This document shows, piece after piece, positions 24,608 to 33,573 of a stretch of DNA of 64,000 nt (the stretch's first letter is position 1; each line of letters begins with the position of its first letter). The stretch is taken from positions 1-64,000 of IMG/VR virus record IMGVR_UViG_3300035670_000018, one strand, 5' to 3'. The notes below the pieces were generated by a model, which saw only the letters and a list, made by a program, of their open reading frames with translations, was not told the origin of the DNA and searched no databases. The DNA is from a virus. The position numbers and the translations under genes are program-made.

Positions 24608-27600
24608 ATGGCTAAGGCAAATGTAGCGAATACGCTTGTAGTTCCAACAGAAACAAAAGTATTTCCTTACTACGACGATTTTGACGAAGATAAAAACTTC
24701 TACCGTATTCTGTTTAGACCTGGATATGCTGTTCAGGCCAGAGAACTTACACAGCTACAAACAATTCTACAAAATCAGATTGAGAGATTTGGTCGTCACA
24801 TCTTTACCAACGGATCATCCGTAATTGGTGGTGAAGTTTATTTTCCGCCTAACACATATGCAACCATAAATCTAAATCCTACTTTTGCCAACACTACAAT
24901 TGACATTAATGAGTTTAACAAGAAAGTTGTTGTTTCTACCGACGCTGCTAATACAATTCAGTTTCGTGTTCTTGATGTGGCTGGTCCTACAGCCAATGAT
25001 CCTCCTGTACTTTTTGGATCATATCTTGGTGATAAAGAATTTACAGAGAATCAAACTCTTGTTGTAAAGAACGGTACATTTTTTGCAAATACAGCTTCAG
25101 CAAACTCAGGGTCTTTCAGTAAGTTTGCAGGTATAAAAGATAGCATTTTCTTTTATAATGGATTCTTCATCAAAGTTCCTTCACAGACGGTCGTTATTAG
25201 CAAGTATGATGTTCTGCCATCATGTCGCGTGGGTCTTGAGATTGATGATGGTATCATTACCGAGCAGTCAGATTCATCACTTTTGGATCCTGCACAAGAA
25301 TCATTTAACTATCAGGCACCTGGTGCAGCAAGATATAAAGCTGATTTGATTCTAACTTCTAGAACATTAGACAGTGTAGACGATAGTAAGTTCATTGAAT
25401 TGGCCAGAATTGAAGATGGTGTAATCAAGAACCTTGTAAAGTATCCTGTTTATTCAGAAATTGAAGAGGTATTTGCACGTAGAACATATGACGAGTCTGG
25501 CAACTATGTTGTAAAATCATTTAACATTACATTACAGCAAAGCACAAGAGATCCGGAAAATAACTTTACCGCTGTTCTTTCACCTGGTAAAGGTTATGTA
25601 TTTGGATATGAAATTGAGACAGCAGGCACAACAGAACTTGAAATTGAAAAGGGCAGAACACTCAATCGCGTTGATACCTATGATTTGAACATGAACTATG
25701 GTAACTATGTATACATAGACACACTTAGAGGTTTATTTGACACAACAGCCATGGATCTGTTTGATATTCATTGTGTATCTTGGCCACTGGTAAATACTAC
25801 AAATACACAAACATATAACAGAACAAAGATTGGTACCGGTCGTATCAAAGATTTAGAATTTTTCTCTGGTGACGTTGATGTGGATGCTCGCAAGTATGAA
25901 TTTTATCTATTTGATACAAACTTCATTAACATTACATCCAACATTGCATATTCAGACAATACAACAATAGTTAGATTATTTGCTAATAACTTGACAACAA
26001 ACGTCTCAAATGCATATAGCGGTGCTGTTCTTAGATTAGTAAATGGACCTGGTTCTGGATATGCTTATACAATTGAAAGTTATGACGCAGCAGCCAGAGA
26101 ACTAACACTGTCTACACCATTATTTGAGAACGTTTCTCCTGCAACAAATGCAGCAATTGAGTTTAGCTTTGGTAGTTCAGATTCATTTGTAAAGCAAGTA
26201 CCATATACATCAGGTGCAACAACAAATGCTTATGCTGAAATATCTACTCTAAGTAAGTCGGGCGGCAGAGCAAACGGACTTGCATTTATCAGCGAATCTT
26301 CATTAGAAACACTACTATTTCCTCTTCCAGATGAGTATATTGCATACGGCGCAAACGGTCTGCAAAACATGACATACTCATACAGAAGAAAATTTACCAC
26401 AACATTTACTGCTGGTGTATCAACACCTATTCAGGTAGACAACAATGAGGATTTTATTGGTACAACAGCATCAAGCAATATAGCTTCTACAATCACAGAT
26501 AACTTTTTAATTATCTGCACAGACAAGCAAGTTAGTGCTAGAGCAAATGGCGACATTATTAAGCCAACTGTGTCTGTATCAGGTTCTCCAGAACAAGCTA
26601 TATTTGACACTGGTAACACAGATCCAAACGATACATTTAGTGCTACTGTTTTTGCCAAAGTTGAATTTGATCCCGGTGTGGTTGCAAAACAGAAAGTTCT
26701 TCATCTGATGAACTATCAAACACTGACAAGCAATACACCAGTTACTTTGACAGGATGGAATACAGGAAGCAGTGCAAATGTTTACTTGCCTGATGGACAA
26801 GTTGTTATCACAAATCCGACAAGACAAATTGGTGTACCAGAAACTCTATACATATCGGATGTAACGGCAGTTCGTGTGTTTGATTTGAACGGATCAGCAG
26901 TTCCTTCTGGTGGTACTCTTCTATCAAACTACAATGATGTTACCAACAGATTTGAATTGGATAATGGACAAAGAGACAACTACTATGAACACGCTTCAAT
27001 CAAGCTGAAGCCTAACTATGCTTCATGCCGTGGTCCTCTACTTGTCTGCTGCCGATACTATGAGCATTTAGATATTGCATCTGGTGGTGGTGGTTATTTC
27101 TCTGTAGATTCATATCCGGATTTGAATGTTCAGATTGTTGAAAACGAGGTTAACTTGGGTGATGGATATTCAATTATTCCTCAACATGTTAGAAATGATG
27201 GTTCAGTGCTTGAGTTAAGAGATTGCATTGATTTCAGACCATCTAGACAGAATGCATCCAATACATCTCCAAACTCTACGTTAAGAGGAGTGAAGATTCC
27301 TTTACCGACAACAGACTTTGAATTGGACTATGAATACTATCTTGGCCGTAGAGCATTGATTGCTCTTGACAAGACTCGTCAGTTCTTGGTAATCAATGGC
27401 ATTCCTTCAAAGTTCCCACAGGATCCTTCTGCTCCTGCAAGTGCTATGGTTCTATACTCATTGGGCATTTCACCGTATACAGAATATCCAAGCAACGTAA
27501 AAGTTCGTTATGTGGATAACAGAAGATATACCATGCGTGATATTGGTAAAATTGACAAGAGAGTTGAAAATCTAGAATATTATGTATCTTTGAACACATT

Positions 27601-28069
27601 GGAAAAAAATGCTCTTGATTTGAACATTCCAGACGTTGATGGTTTGGATAGAGCAAAGTTAGGTGTGTTTGTTGATAGCTTTACATCACACTTGTTGGGC
27701 AATCCAACACTCGCAGATTATGCTTGCTCAATGAATTTCCAAGAAGGATGGCTACAAAATCAGAGTGAGACTGTTGGTGTCAAGCTTAAAGCCAATTCTT
27801 CTACAAGTTCAGATGTTATTATTGGTAAAGATAAGACAACTTTGAACTATTCTGAAACAGAATATCTTTCACAGAAATCAGCAACAAAGTTTTCACCTGT
27901 GGCTGAGTTCTTATATGCTGTTTTTGATGGTAATATCATTACATTGCCTGATGCTGATATTTGGTATAATACGAAACAAAGTCCAGACATTGTTGTGACA
28001 GATGAGGGTATTGATAAGTTTACTCTTGACAAGATATATCAAAGCATAGTCAACTCGCAGCAAAGATAG
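24608..28069 (+). CDS. Very large baseplate/fibre protein with DUF4815-like N-terminus
   Basis: This 1153-aa protein starts with the very conserved block FPYYDDFDEDKNFYRILFRP followed by GYAVQARELTQLQTILQNQI, which I associate with the DUF4815 family of phage structural proteins, often beside gp8 in T4-likes lacking recognisable gp9-gp11. Later segments (LELRDCIDFRPSR, DYEYYLGRRALIALDKTRQF) and a C-terminal helical part (YTMRDIGKIDKRVENLEYYV) are also typical. Probable role: peripheral baseplate or fibre attachment protein. No catalytic motif is seen. Confidence 0.75.
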   Translation: MAKANVANTLVVPTETKVFPYYDDFDEDKNFYRILFRPGYAVQARELTQLQTILQNQIERFGRHIFTNGSSVIGGEVYFPPNTYATINLNPTFANTTIDINEFNKKVVVSTDAANTIQFRVLDVAGPTANDPPVLFGSYLGDKEFTENQTLVVKNGTFFANTASANSGSFSKFAGIKDSIFFYNGFFIKVPSQTVVISKYDVLPSCRVGLEIDDGIITEQSDSSLLDPAQESFNYQAPGAARYKADLILTSRTLDSVDDSKFIELARIEDGVIKNLVKYPVYSEIEEVFARRTYDESGNYVVKSFNITLQQSTRDPENNFTAVLSPGKGYVFGYEIETAGTTELEIEKGRTLNRVDTYDLNMNYGNYVYIDTLRGLFDTTAMDLFDIHCVSWPLVNTTNTQTYNRTKIGTGRIKDLEFFSGDVDVDARKYEFYLFDTNFINITSNIAYSDNTTIVRLFANNLTTNVSNAYSGAVLRLVNGPGSGYAYTIESYDAAARELTLSTPLFENVSPATNAAIEFSFGSSDSFVKQVPYTSGATTNAYAEISTLSKSGGRANGLAFISESSLETLLFPLPDEYIAYGANGLQNMTYSYRRKFTTTFTAGVSTPIQVDNNEDFIGTTASSNIASTITDNFLIICTDKQVSARANGDIIKPTVSVSGSPEQAIFDTGNTDPNDTFSATVFAKVEFDPGVVAKQKVLHLMNYQTLTSNTPVTLTGWNTGSSANVYLPDGQVVITNPTRQIGVPETLYISDVTAVRVFDLNGSAVPSGGTLLSNYNDVTNRFELDNGQRDNYYEHASIKLKPNYASCRGPLLVCCRYYEHLDIASGGGGYFSVDSYPDLNVQIVENEVNLGDGYSIIPQHVRNDGSVLELRDCIDFRPSRQNASNTSPNSTLRGVKIPLPTTDFELDYEYYLGRRALIALDKTRQFLVINGIPSKFPQDPSAPASAMVLYSLGISPYTEYPSNVKVRYVDNRRYTMRDIGKIDKRVENLEYYVSLNTLEKNALDLNIPDVDGLDRAKLGVFVDSFTSHLLGNPTLADYACSMNFQEGWLQNQSETVGVKLKANSSTSSDVIIGKDKTTLNYSETEYLSQKSATKFSPVAEFLYAVFDGNIITLPDADIWYNTKQSPDIVVTDEGIDKFTLDKIYQSIVNSQQR

Positions 28070-28071
28070 TA

Positions 28072-28079
28072 GATAAATA
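28072..28079 (+). promoter_or_regulatory. Possible late promoter (GATAAATA)
   Basis: One mismatch from TATAAATA, in a 32-base gap and 22 bases before the ATG of the 1067-aa protein. Weaker than the exact matches. Confidence 0.4.
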
Positions 28080-28101
28080 GTTAAAAAGGCAATTTTGACA
28101 A

Positions 28102-31100
28102 ATGAGCAGTAAATCAACAAGAAATAAACTAGTAACAAGTGCTTCTACAAGTATACCTAATAAGCAACCAACACAGACGCAAACTCAAACTCTTGTGCAA
28201 AATGCACAGGTTGTAACAAATACTACGACCGTTACACCAACTAGAGTTGTTCAGACTGTAGTACCTTCAACTACAACATCAGCCAGTTCGTCTGCGACAA
28301 CAGGTCAAATAGCATCTGTTGCTACAAAAACTGTTACTGAAACTGTAGTAGGAAATGTTCTAACAGATGTTTCTATTATTCCATATATGAGATATCTACC
28401 AATAGATTTTGTTGGTTACAGATTGCGTCCTAACAGACAGGTATGGTTTTATTTTGATGACAAGAGTGTGGATAAGTACATTCAAAAACCTAACATAATT
28501 GAGGTTAACACTTCCGCTCGCGTGGATGATATTAGAAGTGGCCCACAAAGAAACTTCAGAATTGGTTCTTCTACAGCTAGAATTCTACATGTAGAAAGAA
28601 ACGAAACTTCAGGAAATACAAGATTCTATGTGTCTGAGTTTACCAATCCTGCGTCATTTGCTGTAGGAGCTTCTGTTACTGTTCCTGGTGTTAGCTTCTC
28701 GTCAACGCTAAAAGCATATGACCATTATTCAGGAATTGTACAAAGTGGATCATCAAATACAGCAATCAAGTTTACGGCCGACGCTAATGGCACAACGGCA
28801 GATTACTATGTCGGTAATACCATCACAATTGTAAATGGAACAAATGCTGGACAGACAGCAGAGATTATTGGATATAATGCTACAAACAAGACAGCAAACG
28901 TAAGTCCTGCATTTAGAATTTCTTCAAGAGAAGATAGACTGATCTATACAATTGGTGACTACAGAAGTTGGTATGCGGCCAATACATTCCCAGCTGGATT
29001 TGTAACATCAAGAGGTCTGATTTCAGGTGTATTTCACGTTCCAGATCCAAACAAGAATCCGAATATAAAATTTAGAACAGGTGATAGAATATTCCGCATT
29101 CTTGATAATCCAAGAAACGACACAAGTTCATACACAACAAGAGCCGATTATCGCTTCACATCCAATGCTCTAGATTTGTCTAAGGCTCAGATCATTGAAC
29201 GTGATACAAACTATGATATCCCTATTGTACCTGTGCCTTCTCCTACTCCATCACCTACGAGAACACCAACGCCTACTCGCACACCTACTGCGACAAGTTC
29301 TCCTACACCAACACCAACATCTTCAAAGACACCGACACCTACAATTTCGTCGGCCGTTCCTAATAACTGTGCAGCACAAAGCACATCAGAAGCAAATGTT
29401 TTGAGTTGGACAAAACCACCTACTGGATACAAAGGATTTTCAATTCAGTTACAAAGAGACCGCGCAGCATATTGTGATAGAACTGGTGTTATCAGCACCA
29501 CACTTAATACAACCGTTAGCGGCTCACCAAATTCAACACTGAATGGAAAAAGAAGAGTTGGTAACATTTCATCTGCAACTTCAGCTGGAACAATATTCAA
29601 TACACCTACAGATCCTAATGGAAGAACATACATCATGTTCTGGACATTTGTGGGCAAAAAGTATGAAGGACCATTTGATGTAACAGGACTTTTTGTCTTT
29701 GAAGTTCTATATCAGACTGGCCTATCACTGAACTGTTTGAGATTGCCACACGATCCTATTGCACAGACATTCTATGTTTCTGCTGTTGATCATCCAGACG
29801 GTGTGTTCGTTACATCCGTTGACATGTTCTTCAAGAACAAGGGTGAATTGCTTCCAATTGAAGTGCAGTTGCGTCCAGTAGTTAATGGTGTTCCAAGCAG
29901 TAATACTGTTATTCCTGGAGCAACCACAACTTTGGATTCTGAAGATATTAACGTATCTAACTTTCCTGATGCAGCAAATGCAAGTACAAAAACAACGTTT
30001 AAGTTTTCAAGTCCTGTGTATCTCAACTCAGGATACGAATATGCCATAGTTGCCATTACTGATGATTTTGGATATGATTACTATGGTGCTGCTAAGGGTG
30101 AAAAGATAATTGGTACAGATAGAGTTGTTTCTATTCAACCTTTCTTAGGTTCATTGTTTAAGTCACAGAATCAAATGACCTGGACACCAATTCAAGATGA
30201 AGATATGATGTTCGTTCTTAACAGAGCAACATTTGATCCTCTTGAAGGTAGCGTTATCTTTGAAGAAGATAAAGAAGCATTGTATAGAGAAGTAACATCA
30301 AATACTGATTATAATTCATTTGATAGCATTAAGGCCAACACATACTATGATTCGTTTGAACTTAGATCAGATGCAATTGAGTTAAACAATACACAACTAG
30401 TTTATTACTATAAAGGTATGACAAATACCTCAAGAACAATGGCTACAGCCTATACAAACTTTTTACCAGATAATAGATTTGATTTGTCTGACAGAAATGT
30501 AATCATCAATCCACAACTTGATGAAAAGTCATTTGATATGCGTGTGGATCTAAAGACTAAGAATCCTGATGTATCACCTGTTGTATTCCATGAAAGACAG
30601 AATCTGGTTACAATTGAAAATCTGATTAACAATACAGGTTTGACAGCAGATAGATTTGTCATTACAAATCCTGGTTCCGGTTATACTACAACCAATGCTG
30701 CGATTACAATTACAAGTAATACTGGTTATGGAGCTAATGCCTATGCTATAGCTAATGCAACAACAGGAAACATTGTTTCTATTATTGTTGATAGTGAAGG
30801 CGTAGGTTATGTTGATGATGTAACAGCAACAATCGTTGGTGGTGCAGGTACAGGTGCAACATTGTCTGTATCAACTGAAACTGAAATATCTGGTGGTCCA
30901 GCTTTGGCCAGATATATTTCAAAAACAATTACACTTCTAGATGGATTTGATGCTGGTGATTTGAGAGTGTATCTAACAGCAGTAAAACCACCTGGTGCAA
31001 ACGTAAACGTATATTACAAGGTTCGTAACTCTTTTGATCCTGCGCGTATTGAAAATCGTAAGTGGGTAAGAATGATTCAAAAGACAAGTGAGTTTACGTT

Positions 31101-31305
31101 CTCAACAAATAGAACTCCTGTTGAATATGAATATAGACCGTCACTTACTTCAAATAACATTACATATTCAACAGACACAACAACATACAAGACGTTCAAT
31201 CAGTTTGCGATAAAGATTGTTCTTTCTGCACAAAATACAGTTGCTAACGCAATTCCATATGTTTTGGATGTCAGAGCAATTGCGCTTCCTGAGGACGCTT
31301 ACTAA
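28102..31305 (+). CDS. Large baseplate/fibre protein with Pro-Thr linker
   Basis: This 1067-aa protein opens with a low-complexity Thr/Gln/Val region (about 1-90). It continues with a beta-rich part (PYMRYLPIDFVGYRLRPNRQ), then a 45-residue Pro/Thr/Ser linker around residues 373-417 (nt 29221-29352). A cysteine-containing domain and a conserved phage block follow (DPIAQTFYVSAVDHPDGVFV, VDMFFKNKGELLPIEVQLRP, YEYAIVAITD). Near residues 850-920 there is an NPGSGYTTTN/SEGVGY beta-repeat as in gp6-gp8. The next gene is TAATG-coupled. Likely a peripheral baseplate or fibre-network component; the T4 counterpart is not recognisable. Confidence 0.72.
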   Translation: MSSKSTRNKLVTSASTSIPNKQPTQTQTQTLVQNAQVVTNTTTVTPTRVVQTVVPSTTTSASSSATTGQIASVATKTVTETVVGNVLTDVSIIPYMRYLPIDFVGYRLRPNRQVWFYFDDKSVDKYIQKPNIIEVNTSARVDDIRSGPQRNFRIGSSTARILHVERNETSGNTRFYVSEFTNPASFAVGASVTVPGVSFSSTLKAYDHYSGIVQSGSSNTAIKFTADANGTTADYYVGNTITIVNGTNAGQTAEIIGYNATNKTANVSPAFRISSREDRLIYTIGDYRSWYAANTFPAGFVTSRGLISGVFHVPDPNKNPNIKFRTGDRIFRILDNPRNDTSSYTTRADYRFTSNALDLSKAQIIERDTNYDIPIVPVPSPTPSPTRTPTPTRTPTATSSPTPTPTSSKTPTPTISSAVPNNCAAQSTSEANVLSWTKPPTGYKGFSIQLQRDRAAYCDRTGVISTTLNTTVSGSPNSTLNGKRRVGNISSATSAGTIFNTPTDPNGRTYIMFWTFVGKKYEGPFDVTGLFVFEVLYQTGLSLNCLRLPHDPIAQTFYVSAVDHPDGVFVTSVDMFFKNKGELLPIEVQLRPVVNGVPSSNTVIPGATTTLDSEDINVSNFPDAANASTKTTFKFSSPVYLNSGYEYAIVAITDDFGYDYYGAAKGEKIIGTDRVVSIQPFLGSLFKSQNQMTWTPIQDEDMMFVLNRATFDPLEGSVIFEEDKEALYREVTSNTDYNSFDSIKANTYYDSFELRSDAIELNNTQLVYYYKGMTNTSRTMATAYTNFLPDNRFDLSDRNVIINPQLDEKSFDMRVDLKTKNPDVSPVVFHERQNLVTIENLINNTGLTADRFVITNPGSGYTTTNAAITITSNTGYGANAYAIANATTGNIVSIIVDSEGVGYVDDVTATIVGGAGTGATLSVSTETEISGGPALARYISKTITLLDGFDAGDLRVYLTAVKPPGANVNVYYKVRNSFDPARIENRKWVRMIQKTSEFTFSTNRTPVEYEYRPSLTSNNITYSTDTTTYKTFNQFAIKIVLSAQNTVANAIPYVLDVRAIALPEDAY

Positions 31306-31544
31306 TGAAAAAACTGGCCAAGATTGAAGAAAGAGAAGAACTGCTCAAGGACATAAATTCTGGTGCGGTTCTTCTTTCGGATAAAAATGTAATGAATGAA
31401 TATCGGTCAAAGAAATCCATGATGAAAAATGTTCGGGATGTAAGTCTAGAACTAAATACAATAAAAGAAAGATTGTCTAAAGTGGATAAACTTGAAACCG
31501 ACATGCAAGAAATAAAAGAACTTCTAAGAGGATTGACAAAGTAA
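31305..31544 (+). CDS. Small coiled-coil protein
   Basis: This 79-aa highly charged protein has heptad-like leucine spacing, especially at the C-terminal end (LNTIKERLSKVDKLETDMQE). Its start overlaps the 1067-aa protein stop (TAATG), and it ends one base before the first fibre gene. Short coiled-coil proteins in this place are common in T4-like marine phages; a fibre joint or trimerisation role is a guess. Confidence 0.65.
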   Translation: MKKLAKIEEREELLKDINSGAVLLSDKNVMNEYRSKKSMMKNVRDVSLELNTIKERLSKVDKLETDMQEIKELLRGLTK

Positions 31545-31545
31545 A

Positions 31546-33558
31546 ATGTCTATTGCAAACGTTACGCTAAACAATACATTTGATGAATGGCGCACAGTTA
31601 CCAATCAATTAATTCACTTTGTCAATGATGTTGATTCAGGAAATCTTACTAAGTTTTATTCAAATAGTGCTGTTCTCACTGTTACCGAAAACGTTGCGCG
31701 TAATGGTAAAAACTTTATCACTTTAAATGTTTCAAGCAATGTTCTAGACACATCAACTTTAAATCTTGCGACAGCCAATGCTGTAAATGTTGTATTTGCT
31801 GCATTAGCCAATACAGACGCAACAATTGTTTTACTATCTGATGCTGCTAACGTTATTAATGATAAAACAAATTCAGCATTCATTGTATCCAATATTGCAT
31901 TTGTACAGGCCAATACAGGCAGGGATCATGCTAATGCAAGTTTTGAGCAAGCTAATACTGGTAGAATCCATGCTAATTCATCTTTTGAACAAGCTAATAC
32001 AGCAAGAGTTCATGCTAATTTAGGATTTGCACAAGCTAATACTGGTAGAATTCATGCTAATAATGCATTTGAAAAAGCAAACGCAGCTTTTACATTAGCA
32101 GAAGTTGCTTCAGGAAACAGTTCAAATACAATCATCTCAAATAAAGCAGCTTTTGATACTGCAAATCTTGGTTTCCATCAAGCTAATACAGCAAGAGTTC
32201 ATGCAAATGCAAGTTTTGAGCAAGCTAATACAGCAAGAGTTCATGCAAATGCAGCATTTGCGGCCGCTAATAACGTTGCGCCTCAGATAACACCAACATT
32301 CATTCAAGCCAACACAGCGAGAGACCATGCAAATGCTGCATTTGCAGCCGCTAATACTGTTGCACCTCAAATAGCACCAGTTTTTTCTCAAGCTAATACA
32401 GCTAGAATTCATGCTAACAATGCTTTTGAGAGAGCAAATGCAGCCCTGCCAAACACATCTGGTGTATCATTTGCAGGTAATCTACAAATTCCAACAGGCA
32501 ATCTTACCCTTGGCGCAGGAACAAATCAAGGTATAAGACTTCATGTAAATCATCTCAATACTGTTGCAAACGTTGATCCTCAGATAAGAATTCTAAACGG
32601 TTCACAGTTTGTAAACTTCAATGCAAATACCAGCGCTGGTGCATGGAATGATTTGATGTTGAATAGAGACGCATCAATCATCTATAGTAGAGGTACATCA
32701 GATGATGACGCAAATCTTGTAATAGGTCCATGGACAGATAGTTCGTTTGGTTATAAGCAAGATGGCGAAGGTCGTCATGGCTTCAATACACTCAATCCTA
32801 GATTTACGATTGATGCTAACGGCTCAGCAAACATCGCTGGCTCTTTACTTGTTGGAAATCAAAATGTTATTCCAACACTGACTGCAAGCTTTATTCATGC
32901 TAACACTGCACATGTTTCAGCAAATGCTGGACTTACACAAGCTAACACAGCGAGAGACCATGCTAATGCTGCTTTCAATAAAGCTAACTCTACTACATTT
33001 ACTTCTAATGTAGTTATTAGCGTATCAGACAATGCAAATGCTGCTCTGAGAATTACGCAACTAGGCACAGGCGAAGTTTTAAGAGTAGAAGATGATTCTA
33101 ATCCGGATGCTACACCATTTGTAATTGATGCAACTGGTAATGTGCTGATTGGTCGTTCTACATCAACTGTAGGAAATGATGTTAAACTTGATGTTGCAGG
33201 TGGCATAAATGTTGCTGCAATTCTAATCAATGGTTCATATTCTCAGAGCATTATAACTCTGAATGGAGGTGGTAGTGCAGGCAACACAATAGATTGCAGC
33301 ATAGGCAATTATTTCCGTAAAAACGTTGCAAATGCAAACACATTCTTCTTTTCTAATGTTGTATCATCAAGAGCATATGCGTTTACATTTGAATTAAATT
33401 TGAGTGGTTCAGCCGTTATCACGTGGCCAGCAAGTGTAAGATGGCCTGGCGATGTTGCTCCAACTTTATCAATTGATAAAACTCACATATTGACATTCTT
33501 GACGGACGATAGCGGCTCAACATGGCGCGGTTCATCAATCTTGAACTATACAACATAA
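31546..33558 (+). CDS. Tail fibre protein with QANTARxHANAAF repeats
   Basis: This 670-aa fibre has three parts. The N-terminal 110 residues would attach to the particle. About residues 118-305 hold roughly nine copies of a 13-residue-type repeat (QANTARxHANAxF), a pattern expected to make a long trimeric shaft. The C-terminal part has beta strands (PTGNLTLGAGTNQGIRLHVN), a short second repeat stretch at about 445-485 and a terminal domain ending in VRWPGDVAPTLSIDKTHILT. It is the first gene of the receptor-binding region. A related shaft occurs in the 502-aa and 435-aa proteins. Confidence 0.85.
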   Translation: MSIANVTLNNTFDEWRTVTNQLIHFVNDVDSGNLTKFYSNSAVLTVTENVARNGKNFITLNVSSNVLDTSTLNLATANAVNVVFAALANTDATIVLLSDAANVINDKTNSAFIVSNIAFVQANTGRDHANASFEQANTGRIHANSSFEQANTARVHANLGFAQANTGRIHANNAFEKANAAFTLAEVASGNSSNTIISNKAAFDTANLGFHQANTARVHANASFEQANTARVHANAAFAAANNVAPQITPTFIQANTARDHANAAFAAANTVAPQIAPVFSQANTARIHANNAFERANAALPNTSGVSFAGNLQIPTGNLTLGAGTNQGIRLHVNHLNTVANVDPQIRILNGSQFVNFNANTSAGAWNDLMLNRDASIIYSRGTSDDDANLVIGPWTDSSFGYKQDGEGRHGFNTLNPRFTIDANGSANIAGSLLVGNQNVIPTLTASFIHANTAHVSANAGLTQANTARDHANAAFNKANSTTFTSNVVISVSDNANAALRITQLGTGEVLRVEDDSNPDATPFVIDATGNVLIGRSTSTVGNDVKLDVAGGINVAAILINGSYSQSIITLNGGGSAGNTIDCSIGNYFRKNVANANTFFFSNVVSSRAYAFTFELNLSGSAVITWPASVRWPGDVAPTLSIDKTHILTFLTDDSGSTWRGSSILNYTT

Positions 33559-33573
33559 CTTGGAAATTTTGAT

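Noticed and set aside
29211-29432. Reading frames opposite or shifted to the Pro/Thr linker
   Set aside because: Low-complexity repeats leave other frames open by chance; the main frame continues through the region with conserved domains on both sides.
31900-32440. Repeat array resembling a CRISPR or iteron block
   Set aside because: The repeats are in codon phase, code for the QANTARxHANAAF shaft and vary at third positions, so they are protein repeats and not an array of spacers or binding sites.
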